Below, piece by piece: positions 7,875 through 14,393 of a stretch of DNA of 18,787 nucleotides. A program made the position numbers and the translations under genes. The notes under the pieces are model-generated. The model saw nothing but the letters and a program-made list of their open reading frames with translations, ran no database searches and was not told the origin of the DNA. The DNA comes from Methylobacteriaceae bacterium. Lineage in GTDB: Bacteria; Pseudomonadota; Alphaproteobacteria; Rhizobiales; Beijerinckiaceae. Each line of letters opens with the position of its first letter. Position 1 is the first letter of the stretch. The stretch covers positions 1-18,787 of the forward strand of contig JAISTL010000201.1 in NCBI GenBank assembly GCA_031272615.1, read 5' to 3'.

Positions 7875-10091
7875 CTAGTTGATTGAGGCGGTGTCAAAGG
7901 GCGTGCGGAACGCGCTCCGGCTCTGAGTCAACAGCGTACCGATACCGTTTATGGCCTCCCACGACTGTTTCGACAAGACCCCTTCCACCGAAACCTTCGT
8001 CGCGGAGGCGGTGAGCATCGGCTTGGCGGTTGCGGGGGGCTGGAGGAACGGTACCGGCTTCAACTCGACGTTGTGATGGGCGACGGTCATGACCTCCCGC
8101 CAGATTTGCGCGGGTATCGTGCCGCCGGTCATTCCGGCCATCGGCGAGTTGTTGTCGTTGCCGAGCCAGATGGCGGCGGACATGTTGCCCGAATACCCGA
8201 CATACCAAGCATCGCGGTAGGCGTTGGTGGTGCCGGTTTTGCCGGCCTGCGGCAGGCCGGGGATGGCGGCGCGTTTGCCGGTTCCGGTGGTGACAACCTT
8301 GTTCAGCATCAGGTTCATGTCAGCCACCACCCGGTCCTCAAGCACGCGTTCCGGCGCCGGATTGTTGCGCTGGGCATAGATGATGTCGCCCCCGGCGCCG
8401 TAAACTTCCAGGGCGGCGTAGGGTTTGGCCCGGAATCCGCCGTTGCCGAACACCGAATAGGAGGCGGCCATATCCAGCACCGTGACTTCCGCCGCGCCGA
8501 TGGGCAGGGGGGAGGAATCGGCGAGCTTGTGGGTGAGGCCCATTTTCTCGGCGGTTTCGATGATGACCTTGCGGCCGGCCTTGGCGTTGCCCTTGCCGAT
8601 CTGTACCGAGAGGCGCACCGGGATGGTGTTGATGGATTTGGCCACCGCCAGCCACATGGGCACGGAGCCGGCAAAACTGTGGCCATAGTTGCTCGGGCAC
8701 CAGTTGCCGAGGCAGATTTGCGTGTCAACCACCGTGGAATTGGGGCGCAGCTTCGGCAGCGCCGTGAGGGCGGCGGCATAGACAAAGGGCTTGAAGCTGG
8801 AGCCGGGTTGACGCAGGGCGTCGGTGGCGCGGTTGAACTGGCTCTGGCCGTAATCGGGCCCGCCGGTCATGGCGCGCACGGCGCCGTCCACATCCATGAC
8901 GACGATGGCGCCCTGGCGGAAGCGGAAGCCTTTGCCGCTCTGGCGGATGGCGTCGCTCAACGCCTTGTCGGACATATACTGGATGGTCGGGTCAAAGGGC
9001 GTCTTGACGGTCAGGACCCGTTCCTGACCGAACTTTCCGGCGACGTCCAGCTCCTTGATGTTGCTGAAGGCCCAATCCAGGTAAAATTCGGGGGTTTCCT
9101 TGTGGCGGCGGGTGACCGGCGTGGCCGGGTTGCGCAGGGCGGCCTGAACCTGTCCGCGGGTGGCGAAACCGGCTTCGACCATGTTGTTGAGCACATCGGC
9201 GGCGCGGGCGCGGGCCACCGGCAGGTTGATGTGCGGCGCGTAGCGCGACGGCGCCTTGAACAACCCCGCGAGCATGGCGGATTCAGCCAGGTTGAGATCC
9301 TTGACCGATTTGTCGAAATAGAACTCGGCGGCGGCGGCGACGCCGTGCACGCCGGCGCCCATATAGGCGCGGTCCAGGTAGAGCTTCAGAATTTCGTCTT
9401 TGGTCAGGTGCGCTTCAAGCCAGATGGACAGAAACGCCTCCTTGATCTTGCGGTCGAGAGTCTGCTCATTGTTGAGGAACAGGTTTTTGGCCAGCTGCTG
9501 GGTGATGGACGAACCGCCTTGGCGCACGCCGCCGGCCTTGGCGTTCACCGACAGGGCGCGGGCGGTACCGATGGGATCAATGCCCCAGTGTTCGTAAAAG
9601 CGCCGGTCTTCCGTCGCCAGCGCCGCCTTGATGAGGTGCTCCGGATAGTCCTCGAGGTTGTAGGTGTCGTCGTAGCGCACGCCGCGATGGCCGATTTCCT
9701 GTCCGTAACGGTCAAGGAAGACAACGGAAAGGTGCTGGGTCTTCAGGTAGTCGTCGGTGGTCAGCTCAAAGGCCGGTTTGGCCAGGCACAGGGTTGCCAG
9801 CAGGCCGACGATGGACAGCGACACCCCTTCGGACATCAGGTCGAGAACCAGGCGTTTCAACCCCCTCACCCGCATGGAGTTGGAGAAATCGCAGACGCGG
9901 TCCCAGAAGTCTTCCAGCATCATGCCGCCGCGATACAGAGTATCGTCGATCCAGGCGTCGGCCTTGAGAGCGCAGCGACGAAACTCTTCCCACGAATCGG
10001 ATGCGGGAGCGGACGGCTGTTCCGATGGCTGTTCAGACAGCTGTTCGGAGAGCTGCTCGGAGGGCTGTTCGGAGGGCTGTTCGGAATTCAT
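7875..10091 (-). CDS. mrcA: Penicillin-binding protein 1A, bifunctional transglycosylase/transpeptidase
   Basis: This 738-residue class A PBP polymerises lipid II into glycan strands and cross-links them in the periplasm. After a short cytoplasmic part comes one membrane anchor (about 88-105). The GT51 domain contains EDRRFYEHWG (catalytic Glu 161), GGSSITQQLAKNLFL and a second glutamate near 218. The transpeptidase domain has the SxxK motif SSFK (431-434, nucleophile Ser 431), SIN (486-488) and KTG (618-620). All catalytic residues are present. The cytoplasmic start is unusual: six tandem SEQP/SEQL tetrapeptides at residues 3-26, followed by a Trp-Glu-Glu-Phe segment. The ATG at 10091 is preceded by GGGAAAG, a modest ribosome binding site. 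It heads an operon with the DUF1214 and DUF1254 genes. The family name is sure; mrcA as the exact orthologue is less so. Confidence 0.95.
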   Translation of the reverse strand: MNSEQPSEQPSEQLSEQLSEQPSEQPSAPASDSWEEFRRCALKADAWIDDTLYRGGMMLEDFWDRVCDFSNSMRVRGLKRLVLDLMSEGVSLSIVGLLATLCLAKPAFELTTDDYLKTQHLSVVFLDRYGQEIGHRGVRYDDTYNLEDYPEHLIKAALATEDRRFYEHWGIDPIGTARALSVNAKAGGVRQGGSSITQQLAKNLFLNNEQTLDRKIKEAFLSIWLEAHLTKDEILKLYLDRAYMGAGVHGVAAAAEFYFDKSVKDLNLAESAMLAGLFKAPSRYAPHINLPVARARAADVLNNMVEAGFATRGQVQAALRNPATPVTRRHKETPEFYLDWAFSNIKELDVAGKFGQERVLTVKTPFDPTIQYMSDKALSDAIRQSGKGFRFRQGAIVVMDVDGAVRAMTGGPDYGQSQFNRATDALRQPGSSFKPFVYAAALTALPKLRPNSTVVDTQICLGNWCPSNYGHSFAGSVPMWLAVAKSINTIPVRLSVQIGKGNAKAGRKVIIETAEKMGLTHKLADSSPLPIGAAEVTVLDMAASYSVFGNGGFRAKPYAALEVYGAGGDIIYAQRNNPAPERVLEDRVVADMNLMLNKVVTTGTGKRAAIPGLPQAGKTGTTNAYRDAWYVGYSGNMSAAIWLGNDNNSPMAGMTGGTIPAQIWREVMTVAHHNVELKPVPFLQPPATAKPMLTASATKVSVEGVLSKQSWEAINGIGTLLTQSRSAFRTPFDTASIN
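10014..10085 (-). repeat. Six-copy 12-bp tandem repeat encoding SEQP/SEQL
   Basis: Six 12-bp units, each coding Ser-Glu-Gln-Pro or Ser-Glu-Gln-Leu, lie within the first 26 codons of the PBP1A gene. Because the unit is a multiple of three, copy-number change would alter the length of the cytoplasmic tail without breaking the frame. The third-codon-position differences between units show it is not a very recent expansion. Confidence 0.9.
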
Positions 10092-10163
10092 GTAGCTTTC
10101 CCATAAGTATTCCCTTAGAGGGAAAATTGTTATTATGCGAGTATTTTGAGTTTATTCGGGAAA

Positions 10164-10185
10164 ACAGTTAACTGTATTCATTATA
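10164..10185 (-). promoter_or_regulatory. Candidate PBP1A promoter -10 with adjoining 12-bp palindrome
   Basis: On the minus strand an exact TATAAT (10180-10185) lies about 90 bp before the PBP1A start. Directly downstream, 10164-10175 is a perfect 12-bp palindrome, ACAGTTAACTGT, which would cover the transcription start. That is a usual place for a repressor operator. No clear -35 hexamer is present, so the promoter may need an activator or another sigma factor. Confidence 0.35.
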
Positions 10186-10362
10186 CATCGATACTCTTCC
10201 ACTCTACTACTTTACCGATCTCGAACGGCAAGGGTCGGCCGGAGAAGGGCATCCCGGCGGCACGCTCGCGGAAACGCCCGAAAACACGGAAAATCTAGGC
10301 AGTAAACATTAATAAACGATAAAAGTTAGCGTTAACGGTTCGTGATATCGGTTCAGTTATGG

Positions 10363-10377
10363 TTAATTCATGATTAA
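10363..10377. promoter_or_regulatory. CtrA-type box (TTAA-N7-TTAA)
   Basis: TTAATTCATGATTAA is an exact match to the full consensus of the alphaproteobacterial cell-cycle regulator CtrA. A GANTC site, the target of the cell-cycle methylase CcrM, lies 17 bp further at 10394-10398. The region is AT-rich, so chance matches are more likely than elsewhere. Confidence 0.35.
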
Positions 10378-10573
10378 TACTTGGATTTACAATGACTCGG
10401 GCGATTTATTACTTATTATTAGGGTTAATGATGCGAAAAACAACAGGGTTAACGGTGGGTAAAAGCCAAAAGTCCAGTCCACGCCTCCTGTCCCGCGCTG
10501 CCCGGGCGCCGGCATATTCGGACGACAGGCGGGGGTTGCCGTTCACCGGAGAACAGCCTATACCGCTGGTCAC

Positions 10574-10595
10574 GGCCCGGGGAGTGTTCCGGGCC
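10574..10595 (+). other. Leader hairpin before ycgN
   Basis: GGCCCGG (10574-10580) pairs perfectly with CCGGGCC (10589-10595) around an 8-base loop, ending 29 bp before the ycgN start. No T-run follows, so it is not a terminator. It may form in the leader mRNA of the ycgN operon; role unknown. Confidence 0.35.
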
Positions 10596-10624
10596 TTCGG
10601 CGGCAACAAGGCGGAAAAGCTCCG

Positions 10625-11104
10625 GTGAGAGACCAACCCCCTTTCTGGAAAACCAAAACCCTGGAGGAGATGACTCCGGCGGAATGGGAGAGCCTGTGCG
10701 ACGGCTGCGGGCGCTGCTGCCTGCTCAAGCTGCTGGATGAAGACACCGGAGAAGTGTTCTACACCGATATTGTCTGCCGGCTCTATGACGAAGACACCTG
10801 CCGCTGCCGCAATTACGCCGGGCGCGGCGGTGTGGTGGACGACTGCATTCTCCTCACGCCGGAAAAGGTACGCACCATCGCCTGGCTGCCGCCGAGCTGC
10901 GCCTACCGGCTGGTGGCGGAGGGGCGGGATCTCCGCCCGTGGCATCCGCTGGTGTCCGGTTCGCCGGAAACGGTGCATACGGCGGGCGTATCGACAAAAG
11001 GACGGACGGCAGGGCGGGAAGGCGGATTTACCGTCGAGCAGCTGCAGCGGCGCATCCGCCGGTGGCCGGCGGCCATGCCGAGGGAAAAGAAGAGCGGGTC
11101 ATGA
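10625..11104 (+). CDS. ycgN: YcgN family cysteine-cluster protein (UPF0260)
   Basis: This 159-residue soluble protein belongs to the YkgJ-type zinc- or iron-cluster group. The segment CDGCGRCC places cysteines at 25, 28, 31 and 32, and further cysteines at 51, 59, 61, 74 and 92 complete the usual set. The line from [16 protein letters not shown] through DTGEVFYTD to [18 protein letters not shown] and the ETVH segment is typical YcgN. Its biochemical function is unknown. I take the GTG at 10625 because the family starts a few residues before the FW segment; a purine-rich GGCGGAAAAG lies ahead of it. Its TGA overlaps the tlyA ATG (11101-11104), so the two are translationally coupled. Confidence 0.9.
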   Translation: MRDQPPFWKTKTLEEMTPAEWESLCDGCGRCCLLKLLDEDTGEVFYTDIVCRLYDEDTCRCRNYAGRGGVVDDCILLTPEKVRTIAWLPPSCAYRLVAEGRDLRPWHPLVSGSPETVHTAGVSTKGRTAGREGGFTVEQLQRRIRRWPAAMPREKKSGS

Positions 11105-11847
11105 CGGCTGACGATCCTGCAAGGCCCGTGCGGGCTGACCGGTTTCTGGTGGAGCGCGGATATTTCCCGAGTCGGGCGCTGGCGCGCTCGGCCATCGAGA
11201 GCGGCCTGGTGACGGTCAACGGCGAAGCGCTGACCAAAGCCTCCCGGGAAATTCCGGCGGGGGCGGACATCGTCGCCTCGGCGCCGCATGATTACGTGTC
11301 CCGCGGCGCCCTCAAGTTGGAGGCGGCGCTGAAGCATTTCGGCTTTTCGCCGGAGGGGCGGACGTGTCTGGATATCGGCGCCTCCACCGGCGGCTTTACA
11401 GAAGTGTTGCTGCGGCAGGGCGCCGGGCGCGTCTATGCGGTGGATGTCGGGCACGGGCAGCTGCACGGGAAAATCCGGGCCGACGCGCGGGTCGTCAGCC
11501 TGGAGAAGACCGATGCCCGCGCGCTGACCACCGCGTTCATCCCGGAGCCGGTCGAATGTCTGGCGGCGGATGTGAGCTTCATTTCGCTGAAACGGGTGCT
11601 GCCGCCGGTTCTGCCGCTGCTCGCGCCCCATGCCTGGCTGGTGGCGCTCATCAAGCCGCAGTTCGAGGCCGGGCGTCAGGCGGTGAAGAAGGGCGTGGTG
11701 CGCGACCCGGATGTGCACCGGCGGGTGTGTGACGATATCTTACGGTTTGTCGGTGAACTCGCCTTCGAGGTGAAGGGAGTCATCCCGTCGCCGATTCCCG
11801 GCGGCGAGGGCAACCGGGAATTCCTGCTGGGAGCGGTGAGGCGCTGA
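11101..11847 (+). CDS. tlyA: TlyA family rRNA 2'-O-methyltransferase (or hemolysin-like)
   Basis: This 248-residue protein has an S4 RNA-binding domain (about 9-70, with [20 protein letters not shown]) followed by an FtsJ-type SAM-dependent methyltransferase domain. The SAM loop is [11 protein letters not shown] (91-101). A Lys-Asp-Lys-Glu tetrad is visible at K72, D157, K185 ([11 protein letters not shown]) and E240 (GNREFL), as expected for a 2'-O-ribose methyltransferase. Known TlyA proteins methylate cytidines of 16S and 23S rRNA; some have been described as hemolysins. I chose ATG 11101 because the S4 domain begins right after it; longer in-frame starts would run through ycgN. Its stop overlaps the next ATG as TGATG. 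Confidence 0.93.
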   Translation: MTADDPARPVRADRFLVERGYFPSRALARSAIESGLVTVNGEALTKASREIPAGADIVASAPHDYVSRGALKLEAALKHFGFSPEGRTCLDIGASTGGFTEVLLRQGAGRVYAVDVGHGQLHGKIRADARVVSLEKTDARALTTAFIPEPVECLAADVSFISLKRVLPPVLPLLAPHAWLVALIKPQFEAGRQAVKKGVVRDPDVHRRVCDDILRFVGELAFEVKGVIPSPIPGGEGNREFLLGAVRR

Positions 11848-13109
11848 TGGCGGAAGAGCTTCTCGTTGAGCGTCTCGACAATCGCGGCAGCGGCCTGGCC
11901 CGCACGACCGCGGGATGGGTGCGTATCGCCGGGGCGCTTCCCGGGGAACGGGTGAAGGCCGAAATCTCCGGGCAACCCGGGCGGGCGGAGCTTGTGGAGG
12001 TCGTCGATGCCTCGCCGCGGCGGGCTCAGCCGTTCTGCCCGCTGTTCGGGCAATGCGGCGGGTGCGTGCTGCAACACTTTGCGGCGGAGGATTATCGGGC
12101 GTGGAAACGCGGGCTGGTCATCGACGCGCTTTCCCGCGCCGGGTTGGAGACGGAGGTCGCGCCGCTGGTTGACGCCCACGGCGCCGGGCGCCGGCGGGTG
12201 ACGTTCCACGCCCGCTTCCAGCCCCGGGCGGCGGTGGGGTTCATGGCCGCCGGTTCCCACACCCTGGTGGAGGTGGCCGCCTGTGCGGTTCTCTCTCCCG
12301 GGCTCGCCGGCGCCGCCGACGCGGCGCGGGCGCTTGCCGGGTGTTTCGCGGCAACGCCCAAGCCGATGGATATCGTGGTGCTGGCGAGTACTGCCGGTCT
12401 CGATGTCGACTTACGGGGCTGCGGCGAACTGACGGAACCGGTTCGCGCCGCGCTGATTGAGCGCGGGAGGGCGCTCGGCCTGGCGCGGCTTTCCAACCAC
12501 GGCGAGGTGGTGGTTGAATACCGCCCGCCCGTTGTCGATATGGGCGGAACGGCGGTTGTGCCGCCTCCCGGCGCGTTTCTGCAGGCGACGGCCGCCGGCG
12601 AGGCGGCGCTGGCGGAGCTGGTGCTCGAGGCAACCCGGGGGGCCCGGCGGGTGGCGGACCTCTTCTCCGGCTGCGGGCCTTTCGCCCTGCGGTTGGCGCG
12701 GGAAGCCGACGTCCACGCCGTGGACAGCGGGGACGCGATGCTGAGGGCGCTTGCCGCCGCCGCCCGCGCCGCCGCCGGTTCGCGGCCGGTGAGCGTGGAG
12801 CGGCGGGATTTGTACCGGCGGCCGCTGCTGGTTGCGGAGCTCGCCGCCCGGGAGGCGGTGGTGCTGGACCCGCCCCGCGCCGGGGCCGAGGCCCAGTGCC
12901 AGCAACTGGCCGGGGCCGATGTGCCGGTGGTCGCCTATGTCTCCTGTGATGAAACAAGCTTTGCCCGGGACGCGGCGTTGCTGGTCGCCGGCGGGTATCG
13001 CCTGGAGAGCGTGACGCCGGTGGACCAGTTCAAATATACCGCCCATGTCGAACTGGTCGGCCGGTTCCGCAAACCGGCGCGGGGCAAAAGACGGCGGGGG
13101 AGGCCGTAA
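11847..13109 (+). CDS. TrmA/RumA-family RNA (uracil-C5)-methyltransferase
   Basis: This 420-residue protein fits SAM-dependent m5U methyltransferases acting on rRNA or tRNA. A [4Fe-4S] set is visible: C64, C70 and C73 (CPLFGQCGGC) and C146. The Rossmann domain has motif I DLFSGCGPFALRLA (271-284), DPPRAG (341-346), the catalytic cysteine 367 and a likely base E402 in HVELVG. The usual VSCNP around the catalytic cysteine is VSCDE here. The N-terminus (ERLDNRGSGLART, then IAGALPGERV) looks like a shortened TRAM RNA-binding domain. It is very GC-rich and ends in a basic tail (GKRRRGRP). It overlaps tlyA by one base and is the third gene of the operon. Which uridine it modifies (RlmC, RlmD or TrmA type) cannot be told. 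Confidence 0.88.
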   Translation: MAEELLVERLDNRGSGLARTTAGWVRIAGALPGERVKAEISGQPGRAELVEVVDASPRRAQPFCPLFGQCGGCVLQHFAAEDYRAWKRGLVIDALSRAGLETEVAPLVDAHGAGRRRVTFHARFQPRAAVGFMAAGSHTLVEVAACAVLSPGLAGAADAARALAGCFAATPKPMDIVVLASTAGLDVDLRGCGELTEPVRAALIERGRALGLARLSNHGEVVVEYRPPVVDMGGTAVVPPPGAFLQATAAGEAALAELVLEATRGARRVADLFSGCGPFALRLAREADVHAVDSGDAMLRALAAAARAAAGSRPVSVERRDLYRRPLLVAELAAREAVVLDPPRAGAEAQCQQLAGADVPVVAYVSCDETSFARDAALLVAGGYRLESVTPVDQFKYTAHVELVGRFRKPARGKRRRGRP

Positions 13110-13158
13110 TCCGGCAAATCCCCGATGGGCGTGGTATGCCGCTGTTCCCGGACGCCGG

Positions 13159-13569
13159 TTATTTGATTGCCCGGCGCGCCGCTTCGACCAGAAAGGCTGA
13201 CCGCGTCAGTCCGAAAGCCTTGGCGCCGGAGTCGATGACCATCAAATCCGCCGCTTCCAGAGACACGGAGATTTTTACCGGACGCCGGTCAGTGCGATAC
13301 AGCGGAACCGGCATGACGCACATATCCGTGCTCTCCATCACGTCACGGACGGAATTGATGGAACTTGGAACGGGCACATCGCGCCCGAACTGCGCTTCGG
13401 CATCGGCCATCATGCGCAGGGCTTCCTGCGCATTCTCATAAAGCTCATCCAGCGATTTGCCGACGGAAACAGTGCCGGGCATATCGGGAAAGCGAATTCC
13501 GTAAATCCGGTTTTTTTCGTCATAATCGACAATTCCCGGATACCTGGAAACCGTATTCGCCTTTTTCAT
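13159..13569 (-). CDS. hicB: HicB antitoxin
   Basis: This 136-residue antitoxin has the HicB partial RNase-H-like domain at the start (YPGIVDYDEKNRIYGIRFPD, then MPGTVSVGKSLDELYENAQE) and a C-terminal DNA-binding part (RPVKISVSLEAADLMVIDSG, then AFGLTRSAFLVEAARRAI) of ribbon-helix-helix type. It should bind HicA in the cytoplasm and repress its own promoter. ATG 13569 has GGAGAG about 8 bases upstream; a longer in-frame reading runs back through hicA and is not real. It follows hicA after 32 bp, the usual toxin-first order of this family. Confidence 0.92.
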   Translation of the reverse strand: MKKANTVSRYPGIVDYDEKNRIYGIRFPDMPGTVSVGKSLDELYENAQEALRMMADAEAQFGRDVPVPSSINSVRDVMESTDMCVMPVPLYRTDRRPVKISVSLEAADLMVIDSGAKAFGLTRSAFLVEAARRAIK

Positions 13570-13601
13570 GAACAACTCTCCTCGGCGGAACGGGCGAAGC
13601 G

Positions 13602-13787
13602 TCACCACCCGGCTTTTTTCGCTATGTCTTTGGCCGTACCCGTCGTCAGTTCGCCTTTGTGTCGTGGGACGGCAATATTCATTTCCTTTTTCGGGTGTGT
13701 GAAAACCGTGTGATTTGCACCTTCCCTCGGCTCCCATCCTTCTTTAAGGAGGCGTCTTTTGATTTTCTCGACATCCCGTAAAATCAT
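13602..13787 (-). CDS. hicA: HicA toxin, mRNA interferase
   Basis: This 61-residue protein has the normal length and fold pattern of HicA, a double-stranded-RNA-binding-like ribonuclease that cleaves mRNA in the cytoplasm. The catalytic histidine is H26 in GANHTVFTHP. The rest of the motif set is present: a start RDVEKIKRRLLKEGWE, the strand MNIAVPRHKGEL and the ending TAKDIAKKAG. Nothing essential is missing, so the toxin is probably active. A GGGGAGG stands two bases before ATG 13787, closer than ideal, which may keep toxin translation low. Confidence 0.92.
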   Translation of the reverse strand: MILRDVEKIKRRLLKEGWEPREGANHTVFTHPKKEMNIAVPRHKGELTTGTAKDIAKKAGW

Positions 13788-13814
13788 GGCCTCCCCGGCA
13801 AATAATGAATGAGC

Positions 13815-13845
13815 GGAATTTATATAAATATTTATTCCATGTCAA
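13815..13845 (-). promoter_or_regulatory. hicAB promoter with embedded imperfect palindrome (probable HicB operator)
   Basis: On the minus strand a perfect TTGACA (13840-13845) is followed after 15 bases by TATAAA (13819-13824), or after 17 bases by TAAATT (13817-13822). The stretch 13815-13838 is an imperfect inverted repeat with arms GGAAT and ATTCC and a perfect 12-bp core ATAAATATTTAT (13824-13835). The repeat covers the spacer and the -10, the expected place for HicB autorepression. Confidence 0.55.
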
Positions 13846-13891
13846 CATACGATCGCCGCCGGAATATCCAGTATCGGAGGGCCTGACGCTA

Positions 13892-14034
13892 CGCAAAGAT
13901 ACACTGGTCCAGCTTCTGTTGACGAAATGTATCTTTTAAGATACGGTTTGCTGTGCGGCGGCAATAAATCGTCCCAACACAGAGACATAGGAGCCGCCGA
14001 ACGCATCGCCCGGAGTCTGGAGGAAAATGAATGA
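13892..14034 (+). pseudogene. C-terminal remnant of HigB/Gp49-type (HI1419-like) toxin, disrupted
   Basis: Bases 13951-14034 read LCGGNKSSQHRDIGAAERIA followed by RSLEENE and stop. This is the ending I know from HI1419-type RelE-superfamily toxins (LLCGGDKSSQ, then a helix). Its TGA overlaps the ATG of the following antitoxin as ATGA, the normal operon join. In another frame, 13892-13921 reads RKDTLVQLLL, which resembles the strand that should lead directly into that ending. About 32 bases with a palindromic core separate the two pieces. No match is seen upstream, where hicAB and its promoter lie, so roughly two thirds of the toxin is gone. Only about 35 codons stay open from ATG 13927 and it lacks a ribosome binding site. 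Confidence 0.7.
13919..13947 (+). promoter_or_regulatory. Candidate promoter/operator of the orphan antitoxin
   Basis: TTGACG (13919-13924), matching the -35 consensus at five of six bases, is followed after exactly 17 bases by TACGGT (13942-13947). The spacer and the first -10 bases hold a 16-bp inverted repeat, GTATCTT-TT-AAGATAC (13929-13944). An HTH antitoxin bound there would block transcription. The -10 is weak. Confidence 0.35.
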
Positions 14035-14333
14035 AAGCTGTGAAAACAACCGTTTGGGACCCAGCGGCATATCTTGAAACGGAAGAGGATATCGCGGCGT
14101 ATCTTGAGGATGTGTTTTCGACCAATGACGCCGGGCTGATTGTTGCCGCCATAGGCGATGTCGCCCGCGCCCGCGGCATGTCCAGGGTTGCCGAAGAAGC
14201 GGAGTGCGGCAGGGAAAGCCTGTATAAATCCTTGTCGGCAACCGGGAATCCGTCTTTTGAAACAATCCTGAAGGTGCTTTCAGCGCTCGGCTACAGCCTG
14301 AAGCTGTCTCCCGTTGCCGCATCCGGAACGTAA
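14031..14333 (+). CDS. HI1420-type addiction module antitoxin (HTH), toxin lost
   Basis: This 100-residue DNA-binding protein matches the antitoxin family paired with HI1419/Gp49-type toxins. Typical segments are WDPAAYLETEEDIAAYLED at the start, then IGDVARARGMSRVAEEAECG and RESLYKSLSATGNPSFETIL, which form the helix-turn-helix (about 50-85). It should neutralise a RelE-like toxin and repress its own operon. Its cognate toxin survives only as the fragment before it, so it is probably an orphan that may act as a repressor or protect against related toxins. ATG 14031 is preceded by GGAGGAAAATGA, a good ribosome binding site that also covers the toxin stop. Confidence 0.9.
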   Translation: MKAVKTTVWDPAAYLETEEDIAAYLEDVFSTNDAGLIVAAIGDVARARGMSRVAEEAECGRESLYKSLSATGNPSFETILKVLSALGYSLKLSPVAASGT

Positions 14334-14393
14334 TCCACCGCGCCCCTCACACTTCCACGGCGGGAAAATGCGATGCGGAAGGAATCCGGGCGA

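Larger units (their letters stand above)
10092..10624. other. AT-rich divergent regulatory region between PBP1A operon and ycgN
   Basis: These 533 bp contain no gene I can support. The middle part (about 10290-10460) is markedly AT-rich and has many TTAA-containing words, including GTTAACGGT twice (10331 and 10448). A TTAA-N7-TTAA site (10363-10377), a palindrome with an adjacent TATAAT (10164-10185) and a hairpin (10574-10595) are listed separately. The right half (from about 10480) returns to GC-rich sequence but shows no convincing coding signal. Confidence 0.6.

Noticed and set aside
10014..10085. CRISPR-like array
   Set aside because: The 12-bp units are contiguous without spacers and encode a peptide repeat in frame with PBP1A.
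8073..10106. 677-codon open frame opposite PBP1A, and similar long frames opposite the ABC genes (783-1976, 2165-3538, 3595-4842)
   Set aside because: They exist because GC-rich codon use leaves few stops on the other strand. Their translations are His/Gly/Asp/Arg-rich with no domain, while the opposite frames have full catalytic motifs.
10392..10628. 78-codon frame (+) just before ycgN, start MTRAIYYLLLGLMM
   Set aside because: No ribosome binding site before its ATG, no recognisable domain, and a composition change halfway from AT-rich to GC-rich. It overlaps the ycgN start. Best seen as leader DNA.
10939..11100. Longer N-terminus for TlyA
   Set aside because: The extra 54 residues are the out-of-frame reading of ycgN; the S4 domain begins right after ATG 11101.
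12241..12957. 238-codon Pro/Arg-rich frame (-) inside the RNA methyltransferase gene
   Set aside because: Low-complexity translation opposite a gene with clear SAM and iron-sulfur motifs.
13112..13141. Hairpin between the RNA methyltransferase and hicB (CGGCA/TGCCG, inner CCC/GGG)
   Set aside because: Only 5 bp and 3 bp separated by uneven bulges, and no T-run. Too weak to call a terminator.
13570..13737. Longer N-terminus for HicB
   Set aside because: It reads through hicA out of frame; ATG 13569 has its own ribosome binding site and begins the HicB domain.
13858..13926. Reading RYTGPASVDEMY before LCGGNK as continuous toxin sequence
   Set aside because: RYTGP looks like the family's GPGYR region, but the residues after it do not fit the spacing or pattern of the toxin; the other frame (RKDTLVQLLL) fits the last strand better.
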